From contig NC_047095.1 of assembly GCF_902459505.1 (NCBI RefSeq), positions 120,535,380 through 120,599,379 on the forward strand: 64,000 bases of DNA, in the 5' to 3' direction. The position numbers were made by a program, and so were the translations under genes. Positions 53,538 to 64,000 of this stretch are shown piece by piece. The stretch comes from Geotrypetes seraphini (lineage: Eukaryota > Chordata > Amphibia > Gymnophiona > Dermophiidae). Under the pieces are notes generated by a model that did no database searches, was not told where the DNA came from, and saw nothing but the letters and a program-made list of their open reading frames with translations. Each line of letters starts with the position of its first letter. Position 1 is the first letter of the stretch.

Positions 53538-53842
53538 AAGTGACGTAGTGAGTGTGTGGGGGTTCAGTTCACCCTGGGTGCAGTGACACCCCTCCTCCTC
53601 CCCTGCTCGCTCCTTTCCTCGCGTACCCCTTGCCTTGCCCCGTACATTTTGGTGCTCTCTCTGACGTCATTTCCGGGACCCGCACCTAGGAAGTGATGTC
53701 AAAGGAAGCCGACACTGACAAGGGCAGCGTGCTGCTCACGCCGGAGAAGGTTAAAAGGTACGGGGAAAGGGAAGGGAGCACAAACGGGGGGGGGGGGGGG
53801 GGGGGGGGGGGGGAGGAGGCGCTCACCCTTACTACGGCACTA
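53538..53842. mobile_element. hAT MITE with CRE/ETS-like core
   Basis: Perfect target duplication CACAGAGG at 53530-53537 and 53843-53850. Core CTGACGTCATTTCCGGGACC, inverse CCTAGGAAGTGATGTCA. Holds the G run 53786-53813. Confidence 0.88.
53786..53813 (+). repeat. 28-base G run
   Basis: Uninterrupted G homopolymer, followed by AGGAGG. The length may be imprecise in the assembly. Confidence 0.9.
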
Positions 53843-54732
53843 CACAGAGGTATTTAAATGTCTCTATCATATCTCCCCTCTTCTGTTTTTCTTCCAAAGT
53901 ATACAGACTGAGATCTTTAAGTCTGTCCACATACGCTATGACAAAGACCATGGACTTTCTGGATCGACTCCGTCCTGTTTATATCTTTTTAAAAGGACGG
54001 TGGTCAGAGTTCTCCGCCAGTCTCCAGCATTGGCTAGAAAGTCCTTGGACATAGTGACCCTTTGCTGTAAATCCCCGGACGGTGTCACCAGGCTCTAAGG
54101 TATCACCCTGACTGATGCCGATCTTGGCGAAATTAGAGGTGTCAACTTTGCCTGAGATCTTTTCTTCCAAAGGTTTTTACAGTGAGGTGTTGACACAGCT
54201 GAAACTTTTCTATCTGAGGGATTTTTCTCTCTCGGCAAAATTATGGCGAGCCGCTGTCACGTCAGGCTGGGATTTGTGCAAAGAGACGATGCAGAGATTT
54301 TTAGTAAACCAGGTGAGATTTATTAACAGGTCGACGTAAGTTACAGTAGCACTGTGTATTAGTACATTACACAGACAACCACAGAACGCACAGCCAAATC
54401 TACAGGACCGGAGCCCCTTCCTCGGGAACAGTGGAAGAATCTCCAGCGGGTGCCCCACTCCCTGCAGGGGTTCACATGTCCGAAATCCCTCAACACAAAA
54501 CTTTCCTTGTGTGTGTGTGTGTGTGCGCGCGCGGGCTTTGCTGTCTGCTGGGTGTACAAAATTTTATCCAGCCCTGGAGAGGGTTTGGGACAGGCATAGA
54601 GGCCAATACACATCATTCTTTGCTTACCACATTTTCCTGACATTTTTTTAACAGATTGAATCACAGGAAACCACCTCTCCCATCAAAAACCGTTAACAAA
54701 GCTAAATATATACGATCCCTTCTGATTGCGGA

Positions 54733-54800
54733 CGCTTAGCTCTTGTTGCTGTTTACTGCAGAGTGACACTGGAGCACAAAGCTCAGGATGTGTTCCCCCC
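54733..54800 (-). repeat. Shared block, inverse copy
   Basis: CTGCAGAGTGACACTGGAGC then ACAAAGCTCAGGATGTG is the inverse of blocks at 22650, 22815 and 23680. Confidence 0.65.
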
Positions 54801-55063
54801 CCTCAGCCCTGTATCTGATCTCTCCATGTATAAACGATCACTTCATTGTGTGCATTGGCAGCTGTCTTGGAGTATTCCAGCTAGTCCACTGGTTGGACAC
54901 TTTTCTGTTTGCTTGCTTAAAACACATACCAGCAAAGTGGGGCGTGACTCTTACACTGCAGAGCTCAGGTCTCGTTCAGAATGCTCAGAATGGAACATCA
55001 CCTGGATTTTCCATTCCCAGCACCTCCACAGTGACAGAGAGTATGTGTGTACCAAAATAAAAT

Positions 55064-55068
55064 AAAAA

Positions 55069-55100
<32 letters not shown>

Positions 55101-55116
55101 ATATATATATATATTT
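55064..55116. repeat. AT microsatellite with A/T runs
   Basis: A-run, then (AT)n, then a T-run over about 50 bases. Confidence 0.9.
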
Positions 55117-56395
55117 TTTTTCCAACTACTTAACTGTTGAGAGCCAAAGTCACAAAATAAACATATTCAGGAATTGCCACAGGGAAGAGGAAGAAGAAAA
55201 GTCAATTTAACCCTTACAGACTATTCCTCTGAACTTGCTTCTTTCCTTTCTCACCAACTGAGCAATAGGTTGCCTGCCTCCCTCCCTCCATCCATTCATA
55301 ACAACTTTGTCTCCAAACCAACTAGCAAGCCAGCCCCAAAGCAGCAGAAATTCTATGCCACGAAGGGTTTCACATCTGGGTTACAGGGGATTGAGGCCTC
55401 CAATTTTTCCTGCAGTGGCAGTGGAAAGGCAAGCCGCACTCTTAGCATGACCCGTGTATCCAAGCCCCAGCCCCCATCTCTGTCCACCTACCACGAGACA
55501 TGGTTCACGTGACTCTTCCTTTAAAATTCATAGCCCAGGTACGCAAAGGGTAGATATTAATAATATCCCAGTTAGGTGAAATTCTAGGAATGGCTCTCTC
55601 TCACTCCCTCGCCCCCCTTGCTGCCTTGCCTGACAATAAATGAGCCGTCACAAAATGCTGACAAGGGCCTAAATGCCACAGACTAAATATATCAAAAGTT
55701 AAATAAAAAATAAATAGATTTACAACAACAAAACAACAAGAAAAGGTCAGTTGAAACAAAACAGAGATGCATTTGTTATCATGGGTGAGGACACCTGATC
55801 GCAGGAGGGGGAAAGTGTAATTCCCTTTCTCTCCAGTGACTCACGGTAAGGAAAACATAATCGGTTGGCAGGAGAACAGCTTTCTATGGCACTGGGACAA
55901 GAGTGATGAAGCACTGCACCAAATATATCACATTCTCCGCCTCCTGAGAACATTTTGTTAAGAGCCAGAAGGCGCCCAGAGGTGAGCTTATCCCTATCCT
56001 GTGACTCAATGGGGTTCTGCAAGCTGTCACACTGCCCCCTCCCACCCTAATCTTTTCTGTCCATAGCCCCAACTGCATCCTACAGTCAAATAGGGAAGCA
56101 CAGCAAGGTTCACTACTACCCCTGGTGGAAGTGTCAGAGCAGTACACAAATAGGAAGGAGGCCTGGCAGAGGAAGCAAAGATCATATTTTGTGGTCCCAA
56201 GACAGACCCTAATTTCCACAGCCTGTCTTAAGGCAGTGTGCACGAAACAGGGGCATTCTTCAAGATCTGGAGGAAGTCGGTGAAGTGAGTGGAAGGGACG
56301 CTGTGCACGCCTTGGGATTTACTTACCGAGGACACTAACCCACTCCCTAATTCCCAACCCAAAGGGAGGGGGCAGAAAGAAAACTGGCAACCAAA

Positions 56396-56412
56396 CCCCC
56401 CCCCCCCCCCCC
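56396..56412. repeat. 17-base C run
   Basis: C homopolymer after AACCAAA. It is a G run on the AGPAT1 sense strand. Confidence 0.85.
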
Positions 56413-58036
56413 AATTCTAACAAAGGAACAGGTTCAGCGAAGTTTAGCTACTATGGAACCTGAAAAGCTCCGGTGAACCTGATCCTACAATCCCCTACCT
56501 CTTGGATCCACACCGGTTCAGAAAACACTCCAGGAAGACTGTGTTCTGGGAAACAGGGTGGAAACAGCCCCCTTTGCTCCCCTCCTTCCATCCTCCTCAG
56601 AGATGAGGCTCTGGAAAACCTGGCCCCAGGTTTCTCTTCAAACAAGGAGGAACATTGGGGAGCTGGGGGTACAAGGGAGGTACTCCCTAATTTCTCCCAT
56701 CTTCAGTTCTCTCTTTGCTACTTCACATCCAGGCAAAGAGAGTCGTCCTGGTCCAGAAAATACATTGAGTGGTGCTCAACATGGCAAATAATAGTGAAAC
56801 CGACTCACGTCTGCATCTCCACCCACCAACATAAATGTCTTGAAGAGGTGAGGGGACAGAAACCCTCACTTGCCAGCACAAGAAACGAGGTGAAGCTTTG
56901 GGGTAATAGGGCAAGGAGGGGTGGGTCTGGGAAACTCTCTTGTGCCCTAAGTTGTCTATCTTGGGCAGTTCCTATCCTTTTCAATGTAATTCAGATAACA
57001 ACTGCAGAGATGCATCATCATTCCTCAGCAAAGGTAACTTTGGATGGAGGGCGTTTCAAACTGACTGGTATTGTTATTTCAAGAGAAGGTAAATGGACCC
57101 TAGTCGGACACCAGGTTGAGCTGAAATGTATGGAATTTGACTCCCTTCCTTGCACCCCCCCCAATGTTTAGTGATGGTCAGCGCTCCTAAGACAACAGGG
57201 CCGATGAATCAAAATTGACGGGAATATCTTAAGCTAGCTTCCCTCTTCTGGACAAAGGGAAGGACAAGATGGAAAGATGGGAAGGTTACTGAATTTTGGT
57301 TTCAGGTTTGCCTCATCTTACCCGGACACCTGGTGTCTTTCAAGCAAGAAAGGGTGACATTTGGAGACAAAAACCCGGGTCTGTTCAAAGTTCTTTAGGA
57401 GACAAAAGCCCCTGATGGGGTGGGGGGAAGAGTGTAGCCCCCAGAAGGTCCAGGGTGGAGTCAGCCACTTCATAGAAAGGGTGGGTAGCCTATCTTCGTT
57501 TGATCTGTATTAGGAGTTTAGGGTTGAGGGTTTCTTACAGATGTGAGGAGAGGCTGTGTCGGCGATAACTGCCATAGGGATGCAGAGAAAGGGAAAGAGG
57601 TCGGCCTTGGAGAGTGACATCGGCACTGTTGGCACTTATGGAATGGATCGCTGGAAATAAAGACAGTAAGTAAGAAGAAAGGGGAGGGCAGCAACACTGA
57701 ACCCACCCTGGTCCAAAATGGAACAAGCCATGCTGCTGCAGTATCCGAGTGACTGAAATAAAGATGGGATCGTACCATTCCATAAAAAGGGGGAGGGGAG
57801 GCACCCTCTTCCCCAAGTCCTATGGCCTGCCACTGGAATGATACACTGGAGCGAAGTGTCAGATGGATGTGACGGTGTGACATCACTTCCTCTTCGGGTT
57901 CTGCTCACAAAGTCCCTTCAGACTCTCACTGGATTGTCTTTCCTGACATTCCTCAGAATCGCTGCTGGCTCTCTCCTCTCCCCTTCTCGTTGCTTCTTCT
58001 ATGCTGTGGCCCCAGCTCTGGGCCCTCTTGAGGGAC

Positions 58037-58194
58037 TCACTGGCTACAGGCGTCCCTGGACTGGCTCGGCTCTCCTGACAATTCGAGGAAGGTGGCAAGC
58101 ATCATCTTCCTGACGCTTTCCGTTAGCTCCGGCACCTCGTCCGAACCCAGTCCTCGTGTGTCCACCTTAGGAAGGATGCGTACCGTGCACTTCC
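58037..58194 (-). CDS. AGPAT1: AGPAT1 last coding exon with stop
   Basis: A CCGTTGCTGCAG acceptor. It encodes GKCTVRILPKVDTRGLGSDE through SGEPSQSRDACSQ. TGA is at 58039-58037. Confidence 0.92.
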
Positions 58195-61117
58195 CTGCAG
58201 CAACGGGGAGAGTAAGACAGAGATAGAGAAAACAGAGAAGGTAACTAATTATATGTCACATATCCCACCTAGTCCCTGTAAAAGTTCAAAATGGGCAAAA
58301 AAGGTTAAATCAACATATTACTTCGTTAAAGGGCTTATTTTGAAAAAAATAAAGACGTCCAAAACCGGCACTTCGATGTTTGAATTATCAAGATGTCAAA
58401 GTGCCAAGTTAAGTTTTCACAAAAATTCAGGACTATTTCCTTGATTTTAGTTAGCGGCACTAAAGAAACTTCTTAGGCCCTCAGCGTCACCACTCAGAAC
58501 TCAAACTTATCACTGTTCTGAGCTTTACGTGACAAATCATAGAAACATAGAAACATAGAAGATGACGGCAGAAAAGGGCTACAGCCCATCAAGTCTGCCC
58601 ACTCTGCTTACCCACCCCCTGTCTATGCCCTAATCGTCACTGGGTCTATTTTTTCATTTTTATATTTTATCAAAAGCTTAAAATAGCTCGATTTATTTTA
58701 TCTTCTTTATATAATCTAATTTTACTTAGCTTAATAGCGAGTGTTCTCAATAGTAGAACCATCTATGTCATGTAGGGCAGTGTTCTTCAGCTATGGACCG
58801 GCAGAAATAAAATAATTATTTTGTGGACCGGCATCGGTCCGCAGACCGGCGGTTGAAGAACACTGGGCTAAGTCGTGGGCCAGACCCCGCCCATCTCTAC
58901 CCAATCTCCACCCCAGACCCTGCCCCCATAGTCCTAATTGTAACACGATTTTTTCCATTCATTTTTCATACATACACACAATATAATCTTATTAACAACG
59001 CACCAATCGCACAGTTGAAGAACAGTTTTGGGCCTGATGCACATGCCGGCCCTGTGGACCGGCAGGAAATTTCTGTGGACCGGCACCGGTCCGTGAACCG
59101 GTGGTTGAAGAGCACTGATGTAGGGTGTCACAGCCGACATGTTTCGCGGGAACCGCTTTATCAAGGCTCCACCCCTGCATCAGTGCTACTCTGACGCTAC
59201 TGGCACTGATGCAGGGGTGGAGCCTTGATAAAGCGGTTCCCGCGAAACATGCCGGCTGTGACATCCTACACCAGTGTTTTTCAACCTTTTTACACGTATG
59301 GACCGGCAGAAATAAAAGAATTATTCTGTGGACCGGCATCGGTCCGTGGACCGGCGGTTGAAGAACACTGGGCTAAGTTGTGGGCCAGACCTCGCCCATC
59401 TCTACCCAATCTCCACCCCAGACCCCGCCCCCATAATAGTACTAATTGCACCTTGCACGTCCCATGCCTCATCTGGAAGCCTTCCCTCTGACGTTGCGAC
59501 GTCAGAGAGAAGGCTTCCGGTTCAGGCGCAGGATGCCCGTGGCTTTGTGCACTGAATCAGTTAGGAAGAGGGAGCTGGCTCGAAGATAACGCCGCATCGA
59601 TTGCACCGTGGACCGGCGGTTGAAGAACACTGTTTTGGGCCTGATGCACGTGCTGGCCCTGTGGACCGGCAGGAAATTTCTGTGGACCGGCACTGGTCCA
59701 TGGACCGGTGGTTGAAGAACACTGCCCTACACGACATAGATGGTTCTACTATTGAGAACACTCGCTATTAAGCTAAGTAAAATTAGATTATATAAAGAAG
59801 ATAAAATAAATCGAGCTATTTTAAGCTTTTGATAAAATATAAAAATGAAAAAATAGACCCAGTGACGATTAGGGCATAGACAGGGGGTGGGTAAGCAGAG
59901 TGGGCAGACTTGATGGGCTGGAGCCCTTTTCTGCCGTCATCTTCTATGTTTCTATGATTTGTCACGTAAAGCTCAGAACAGTGATAAGTTTGAGTTCTGA
60001 GTGGTGACACTGAGGGCCTAAGAAGTTTCTTTAGTGCCGCTAACTAAAATCAAGGAAATAGTCCTGAATTTTGTGTAATGAGTGATATGAGAGAGTTGCC
60101 TGAAAATTTTCATGCTAAATATATTTGAAGTTAAGTTTTTAGACATCTTGCAGATTATTTACTCTCCAGGACATCTACATGTTAAGGGGGGCATGACAGA
60201 GGCATGTTTTGGGTGGTCTTAGCACTTGGACATCCAGGGCAATATAAAGGTCAAAAAGGTACCCAAACTAGAGTTACCAGTTTTTCCATCTGGTAAAAGA
60301 GGAAAAGCTTATTGCTGACAGGTGTAGAGTCGAGAATAATGTCGGGCTTTACGCCAAACCAAAGTAAATTGGTTTAGTCGCACAAACACAGGAGAAAATG
60401 TCAGAGCTAAGCCTTGAGAAAAGATATTGCGCCCCCCCCCCACTCTGCTCCCCGACACCAGGGGCAGTGGTCACCCCCTCCCATCTGTGCTGTAATATCA
60501 TCCAGCGCTCTCCAAAACACGGTTCATAGACAACCCCGCGAAAGACAAAGGCGCGTGCCGACAACTGAGCGCAAGACGGAGGCGCGCGCCAAAGAAAATT
60601 ACAGTTTTTAGGGGCTCCGACGGGGGGTTTTGTTGGGGAGCCCCCCCAGTTTACTTAATAGAGATCGCGCCGGCGTTGTGGGGGGTTTGGGGGGTTGTAA
60701 CCCTCCACATTTTACTGTAAACTTAACTTTTTCCCTAAAAACAGGGAAAAAAGTGAAGTTTTCAGTAAAATGTGGGGGGTTACAACCCCCCACACCCCCC
60801 CACAATGCCCCCACAATGCGGCGCGATCTCTATTAAGTAAAGTGGGGGGGGTTCCCCCACACACACACCCCCATCGGAGCCGTAAAAACAGTAATTTTCG
60901 CGGCACGCGCCTCCGCACTGCGCTCAATTGTCTGGGCGCGCCTTTGTCCCGGCGCGCTTTTGACCTGACACCCCAAAACACCACACCACAGAGCAAAGTA
61001 TCAGTCCGTCATCAGTGGAGCAATGGGATTGGGTGTTTCCTCACCTGTGGTGAAGCGACGGTCTTTCTTATTGTAGAAATCTTTATAGGAAGACATGACT
61101 ATGGGTATGATGGGAAC
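58037..61117 (-). CDS. AGPAT1: AGPAT1 (1-acylglycerol-3-phosphate O-acyltransferase 1), last two coding exons
   Basis: ER membrane enzyme that acylates lysophosphatidic acid to phosphatidic acid. Exons 61117-61045 and 58194-58037 splice at phase 1. The first encodes VPIIPIVMSSYKDFYNKKDR then RFTTG (human VPIIPVVMSSYQDFYCKKER). The second encodes GKCTVRILPKVDTRGLGSDE and VPELTESVRKMMLATFLELS (human GQCQVRVLPPVPTEGLTPDD VPALADRVRHSMLTVFREIS). The C-terminal tail is GEPSQSRDACSQ and unlike human. The acyltransferase HX4D and PEGTR exons are not in this window and must lie to the right of 64000. The gene is convergent with EGFL8. Confidence 0.93.
58778..59724. mobile_element. hAT (CCGGTCC family) composite between the arms
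   Basis: Begins CAGTGTTCTTCAGCTATGG and ends GGTTGAAGAACACTG, with internal copies of the same ends near 58850, 59095, 59275, 59365 and 59625. Shares blocks with 17953-18681. Confidence 0.75.
59107..59279. mobile_element. Palindromic MITE with GCGAAACATG arms
   Basis: ATGTTTCGCGGGAACCGCTT TATCAAGGCTCC and its inverse surround CAGTGCTACTCTGACGC. The arms are nearly perfect. Confidence 0.85.
60525..60975. mobile_element. GC-rich palindromic element, copy 2
   Basis: Same left (ACAACCCCGCGAAAGACAAA) and right (GCGCGCTTTTGACCTGACAC) ends as 52970-53412. It lies 70 bases from the AGPAT1 exon 61045-61117. Confidence 0.85.
61045..61117 (-). CDS. AGPAT1: AGPAT1 penultimate coding exon (73 nt)
   Basis: A TTCCACAG acceptor and a GTGAGG donor on the minus strand. 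It encodes VPIIPIVMSSYKDFYNKKDR then RFTT, one of the best-conserved stretches of AGPAT1. Confidence 0.93.
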
Positions 61118-61320
61118 CTGTGGAAAGAAGGAAATGGAACCATGAATCTGTATTTCTCTTTTCACTGTTCTCTTCCACCCACCTCCTCACGCTCTTCCCA
61201 TTCTTACAATGCTACCTTTCTGTACCCTGTTTCCCAGTGGCGTCGTAAGGGTGGCGGGCAGGGGGGTGGTCCGCCCAGGGCACCATCACCCTTCCTCCTC
61301 TCTGCCCCTTCCCCCGCCTC

Positions 61321-61958
61321 TTAAGAATAGCCTTAATGGGTCAGACCAATGGTCCATCAAGCCCAGTAGCTCGTTCTCACGGTGGCCAATCCAGGTCACT
61401 AGTACCTGGCCAAAACCCAAAGAGTAGCAACATTCCAGAATCCCAAGAGTAACAAAAGGTTCTAGAACCCCAAAGAGTTGCAGCATTCCATGCTACCGAT
61501 CCAGGGCAAGCAGTGACTTCTCCCATGTCTTTCTCAATAACAGACTATGGACTTTTCCTCCAGGAACTTGTCCAAAACCAGCTACACTATCCGCTCTTAC
61601 CACATCCTCTGGCAACGCGTTCCAGAGCTTAACTATTCTCTGAGTGAAAAAAATTTCATCCTATTGATTTTAAAAGTATTTCTCTGTAGCTTCGGGTGTC
61701 CCCTAGTCTTTGTCATTTTTGACGGCGTGAAAAATCGATTCACTTGTACCCGCTCTACTCCACTCAGGATTTTGTAGACTTCAATCCTATCTCCCCTCAG
61801 CTGTCTCTTTTCCAAGCTGAAGAGCCCTAACCGTTTTAGTCTTTCCTCATATGAGAAGAGTTCCATCCCCTTTACCATCTTGGTCGCTCTTCTTTGAACC
61901 TTTTCTAGCGCTGCTATATCTTTCTTGAGATAAGGAGACCAGAATTGAACGCAATACT
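61321..61958 (-). mobile_element. CR1-like LINE 3' part inserted in the MITE
   Basis: The minus strand reads MVKGMELFSYEERLKRLGLF and SLEKRQLRGDRIEVYKILSG; 3' end TTAATGGGTCAGACCAATGG at 61331. Confidence 0.85.
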
Positions 61959-62040
61959 CCTCCCCTTGCCCTGTACATCTAGTTGTTCACCGGCGCAAAC
62001 AACTTCAACGTGCTCCTTGCGACCGCATCATCTCTCCCGC

Positions 62041-63078
62041 TGACTTAATATTCTTATCCACTCCCTAATCATTTCTAGGTTGGATTATTGCAACTCATTA
62101 TACTGTGGCATAACTCATAAAGAAATAAGAAGACTACAAATAATACAAAATACAGCAATAAAAATTATAACAAATTCAAAAAAGTATGATCATGTTACAC
62201 CTCTCCTACAAGATGCACACTGGTTACCTATTATACACAGAATAACATTTAAAATTATATTACTAACATTTAAAATCCAACAATCACATGAGCCGTTATT
62301 TCTGGACAGACTACTAATCCCTTACTCTTCACTTAGGACGCTGAGATCGACGCAACAAAATTTATTAACCATTCCTTCCTTAAAAATAATTGGGACAAGA
62401 AGAGCAACCATATTTTCAATACAAGCACCCCAACTGTGGAACAATTTACCAATTTATCTACGTAGCGAACCATCACTAGTCAAATTCAAACGCGGTCTGA
62501 AAAGCATTCTTTATAAAGATGCATTCAATACATAGATAGAGAATTCCAATAAACACAGTACTTATTCCCCAGAGAATCAAATGAGTAGGACATCAATATG
62601 GAAATTATAAGTGCTTCTATAATCTTAATCCTCTTATTTTTCTCTTCTTTTAAAAGATCATTAATATTAATCTGGGTCTTCTTACATTCTTCATGTTAAA
62701 AACCATTTACTTTTAAACTGATTAATTATTCTTAACATTACCTCTTTCCTTGAAACATTTTAAAATAATTAAAGCTTTTTCTATCAATTTATTTTCTTCA
62801 TATTTTTTTTTTCTCGATTGACCCTACCCTTGTGTACAAACCTTAAATGTTCTTTTTTCTTTTTTTTAATTTTATTTTCTAAATTGTATAAATTGTATTT
62901 CTCCCCTTTACCTACTTGTTCCAGTTTGTATTAATAGAACATAATGATTAGTCTGTATAATTTTGTCTCATTTGTATTTGTCATCCCTGGCTTTTATTGT
63001 ACATTCCAATTATGTAATACGCATTGAAATATTGGATATTGCGTAAAATCAAAATATAATAAACTTGAAACTTGAAAC
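62041..63078 (+). mobile_element. L2-like LINE 3' part inserted in the MITE
   Basis: Open stretch 62080-62535: LDYCNSLYCGITHKEIRRLQ, QDAHWLPIIHRITFKIILLT, APQLWNNLPIYLRSEPSLVK. Ends TAATAAACTTGAAACTTG. It looks young: the 151-codon end is uninterrupted. Confidence 0.88.
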
Positions 63079-63255
63079 GTCACTTCCTGGTGCCGTGCAT
63101 AGGAAGTGACGTCAGAGGGAGGGCCGACGGGGTTGTGAGGAGCATGCTGAAGTTCCTGTTGCTCATGGCGGTGAACTAGAGACACGCGGGAAGGGAAGGG
63201 GGATCGGGGAAGGACGGAGGAGGGGCGCCCTCCACCCTCGCTATGCCACTGCTCC

Positions 63256-63485
63256 TTCCTTTAATGCAACTCATAAAAAAGCGCATCAAAGCCTTATCAA
63301 AGCTGCTAGAATGATATTGAGACAGAGTAAAATCCGCTCAAGTGTCACCTTTGTTCAAAGAGCTTCGTTGGTTATCATGCCAAGCACGGATAGCATTTAA
63401 AATCCGTTGTTTCATTTTTACGATTTTTTTTTTTTTTTATGGACTGACCTCACCGCGGGGTTTCTCAACAAATATCTTTTCCAAG
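63256..63485 (+). mobile_element. L2-like LINE fragment
   Basis: AAAGCTGCTAGAATGATATT then AGAGCTTCGTTGGTTATC (LRWLS) is a decayed L2 segment with a T run near 63430. Confidence 0.5.
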
Positions 63486-63487
63486 CA

Positions 63488-64000
63488 AGTTTCAAGTTTT
63501 ATTTTAGTTTGATGAATCGCTTATTTAGCTTTACTAAGCGAGATACAACATTAATAAAAAAGCATATATTTAAACATATCGTTTAAAATTTAAAATAATG
63601 GGTTAGACCAACAGACTTACAGACTAATTAATACACAAGGTAAAGAGGGACAAAACTACAATTCAATATTTCAAAGAACAAGAGAGAACCATAAAAGGAG
63701 GGAACATTAGGGAGGGAAAAATGGAAACCTGAAAGAAACTAATGTAAAATTTGAGCATAATTTAAAGATTAAAAGCATCTTTAAAAAGGAAACTCTTTAA
63801 GTTACTTTTAAAACGACTCAAATTATTTTCCTCTCTTACATGCTGAGGTAAAGTGTTCCAAAGTTGCGAAGCCATCACTGAAAACATATCACGTCGTCGA
63901 GTTCCAATAATTTTCAGGGAGGGGACTACCAAGAGCTTTTGATGAGTGGGCCGGAGAGAATGTGACGTACTATAAGGGATGAGTAATTTATTAATAAATT
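63488..64000 (-). mobile_element. L2-like LINE 3' end, runs off the right edge
   Basis: GTTTCAAGTTTTATTTTAGT then CGCTTATTTAGC in antisense, as at 8869-9594; continues with AAAACATATCACGTCGTCGA (61% likeness by eye only to 9250). Confidence 0.6.

Larger units (their letters stand above)
54300..58036 (-). other. Possible AGPAT1 3' untranslated region and unique flank
   Basis: From the AGPAT1 stop down to about 54.3 kb I see little recognisable transposon, apart from an AT microsatellite at 55.1 kb and a shared block at 54.73 kb. On the minus strand AATAAA occurs near 54309-54314. A 3' UTR this long is possible but unproven; a nearer end could have been missed. Confidence 0.3.
58419..60075. 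repeat. Large inverted repeat (arms about 355 bp) in AGPAT1 last intron
   Basis: Left arm 58419-58777 and right arm 59725-60075 are inverse copies with only a few differences (e.g. CCTCAGCGTCACCACTCAGA against TCTGAGTGGTGACACTGAGG). The arms contain a CR1 3' end. Between them lie hAT MITE copies and a palindrome. Confidence 0.9.
61235..63251. mobile_element. hAT MITE with CRE/ETS core, split by two LINEs
   Basis: Left CAGTGGCGTCGTAAGGG, middle CTTGCCCTGTACATC (61966), core GTCACTTCCTGGTGCC and GGAAGTGACGTCAGAGG (63079-63118), right CTCGCTATGCCACTG. Flanks CTGTTTCC/CTCCTTCC (6 of 8). Without the LINEs it would be about 340 bp. Confidence 0.75.

Noticed and set aside
56473-57171. 232-codon plus-strand frame in the possible AGPAT1 3' UTR
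   Set aside because: No recognisable domain, no splice context, antisense to AGPAT1. Chance frame most likely.

Overview
The window is nuclear DNA from a vertebrate. It holds pieces of four spliced genes in long introns, in a sea of transposable elements. The genes are complement C4 (5' end only, minus strand, 1390-6206), a class-IV TRIM E3 ligase (RING/B-box/coiled coil/PRY-SPRY, plus strand, 10463-20197), EGFL8 (complete, plus strand, 36757-45762) and AGPAT1 (3' end only, minus strand, 58037-61117). C4, EGFL8 and AGPAT1 are neighbours in the MHC class III region of tetrapods, so this is very likely MHC class III. The repeat load (CR1-like and L2-like LINEs, hundreds-of-bp hAT MITEs, mariners, a Helitron, L1/Tx1-like LINE ends) suggests an amphibian. 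A caecilian is my best guess, but that rests on repeat style, not on a search.

Layout. 1-6.3 kb: five 5' coding exons of C4 in introns carrying LINE and hAT fragments and a 0.75-kb purine tract. 6.7-10.4 kb: L2 and nested CR1/L2 insertions. 10.46-20.2 kb: the seven coding exons of the TRIM gene with CR1, a Tigger-like MITE, mariner and hAT MITEs in its introns. 20.3-36.3 kb: gene-poor, with L2, L1-like, hAT MITEs, a minisatellite and a triplicated segment. 36.6-46.0 kb: EGFL8 with 8 coding exons; intron 1 carries a mariner split by CR1 and intron 7 carries a Helitron. 46-54 kb: nested repeats. 54-58 kb: mostly low-repeat sequence that may be AGPAT1 3' UTR. 58.0-61.1 kb: the last two AGPAT1 coding exons around a large inverted repeat. 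61.2-64 kb: a MITE split by two LINEs, then L2 fragments.

C4 and the TRIM gene are divergent, with start codons about 4.3 kb apart. EGFL8 and AGPAT1 are convergent, as in human. The genes that separate C4 from EGFL8 in human (CYP21, TNXB, ATF6B, FKBPL, PRRT1, PPT2) were not recognised here; the TRIM gene sits in that interval and C4 points the other way. The genes act separately: C4 in classical/lectin complement activation, TRIM probably in ubiquitin ligation, EGFL8 as a secreted EMI/EGF protein, AGPAT1 in phosphatidic acid synthesis in the ER.

I saw no tRNA or rRNA gene, no CRISPR array, and no retrovirus, LTR element, Polinton or toxin fossil that I could support.
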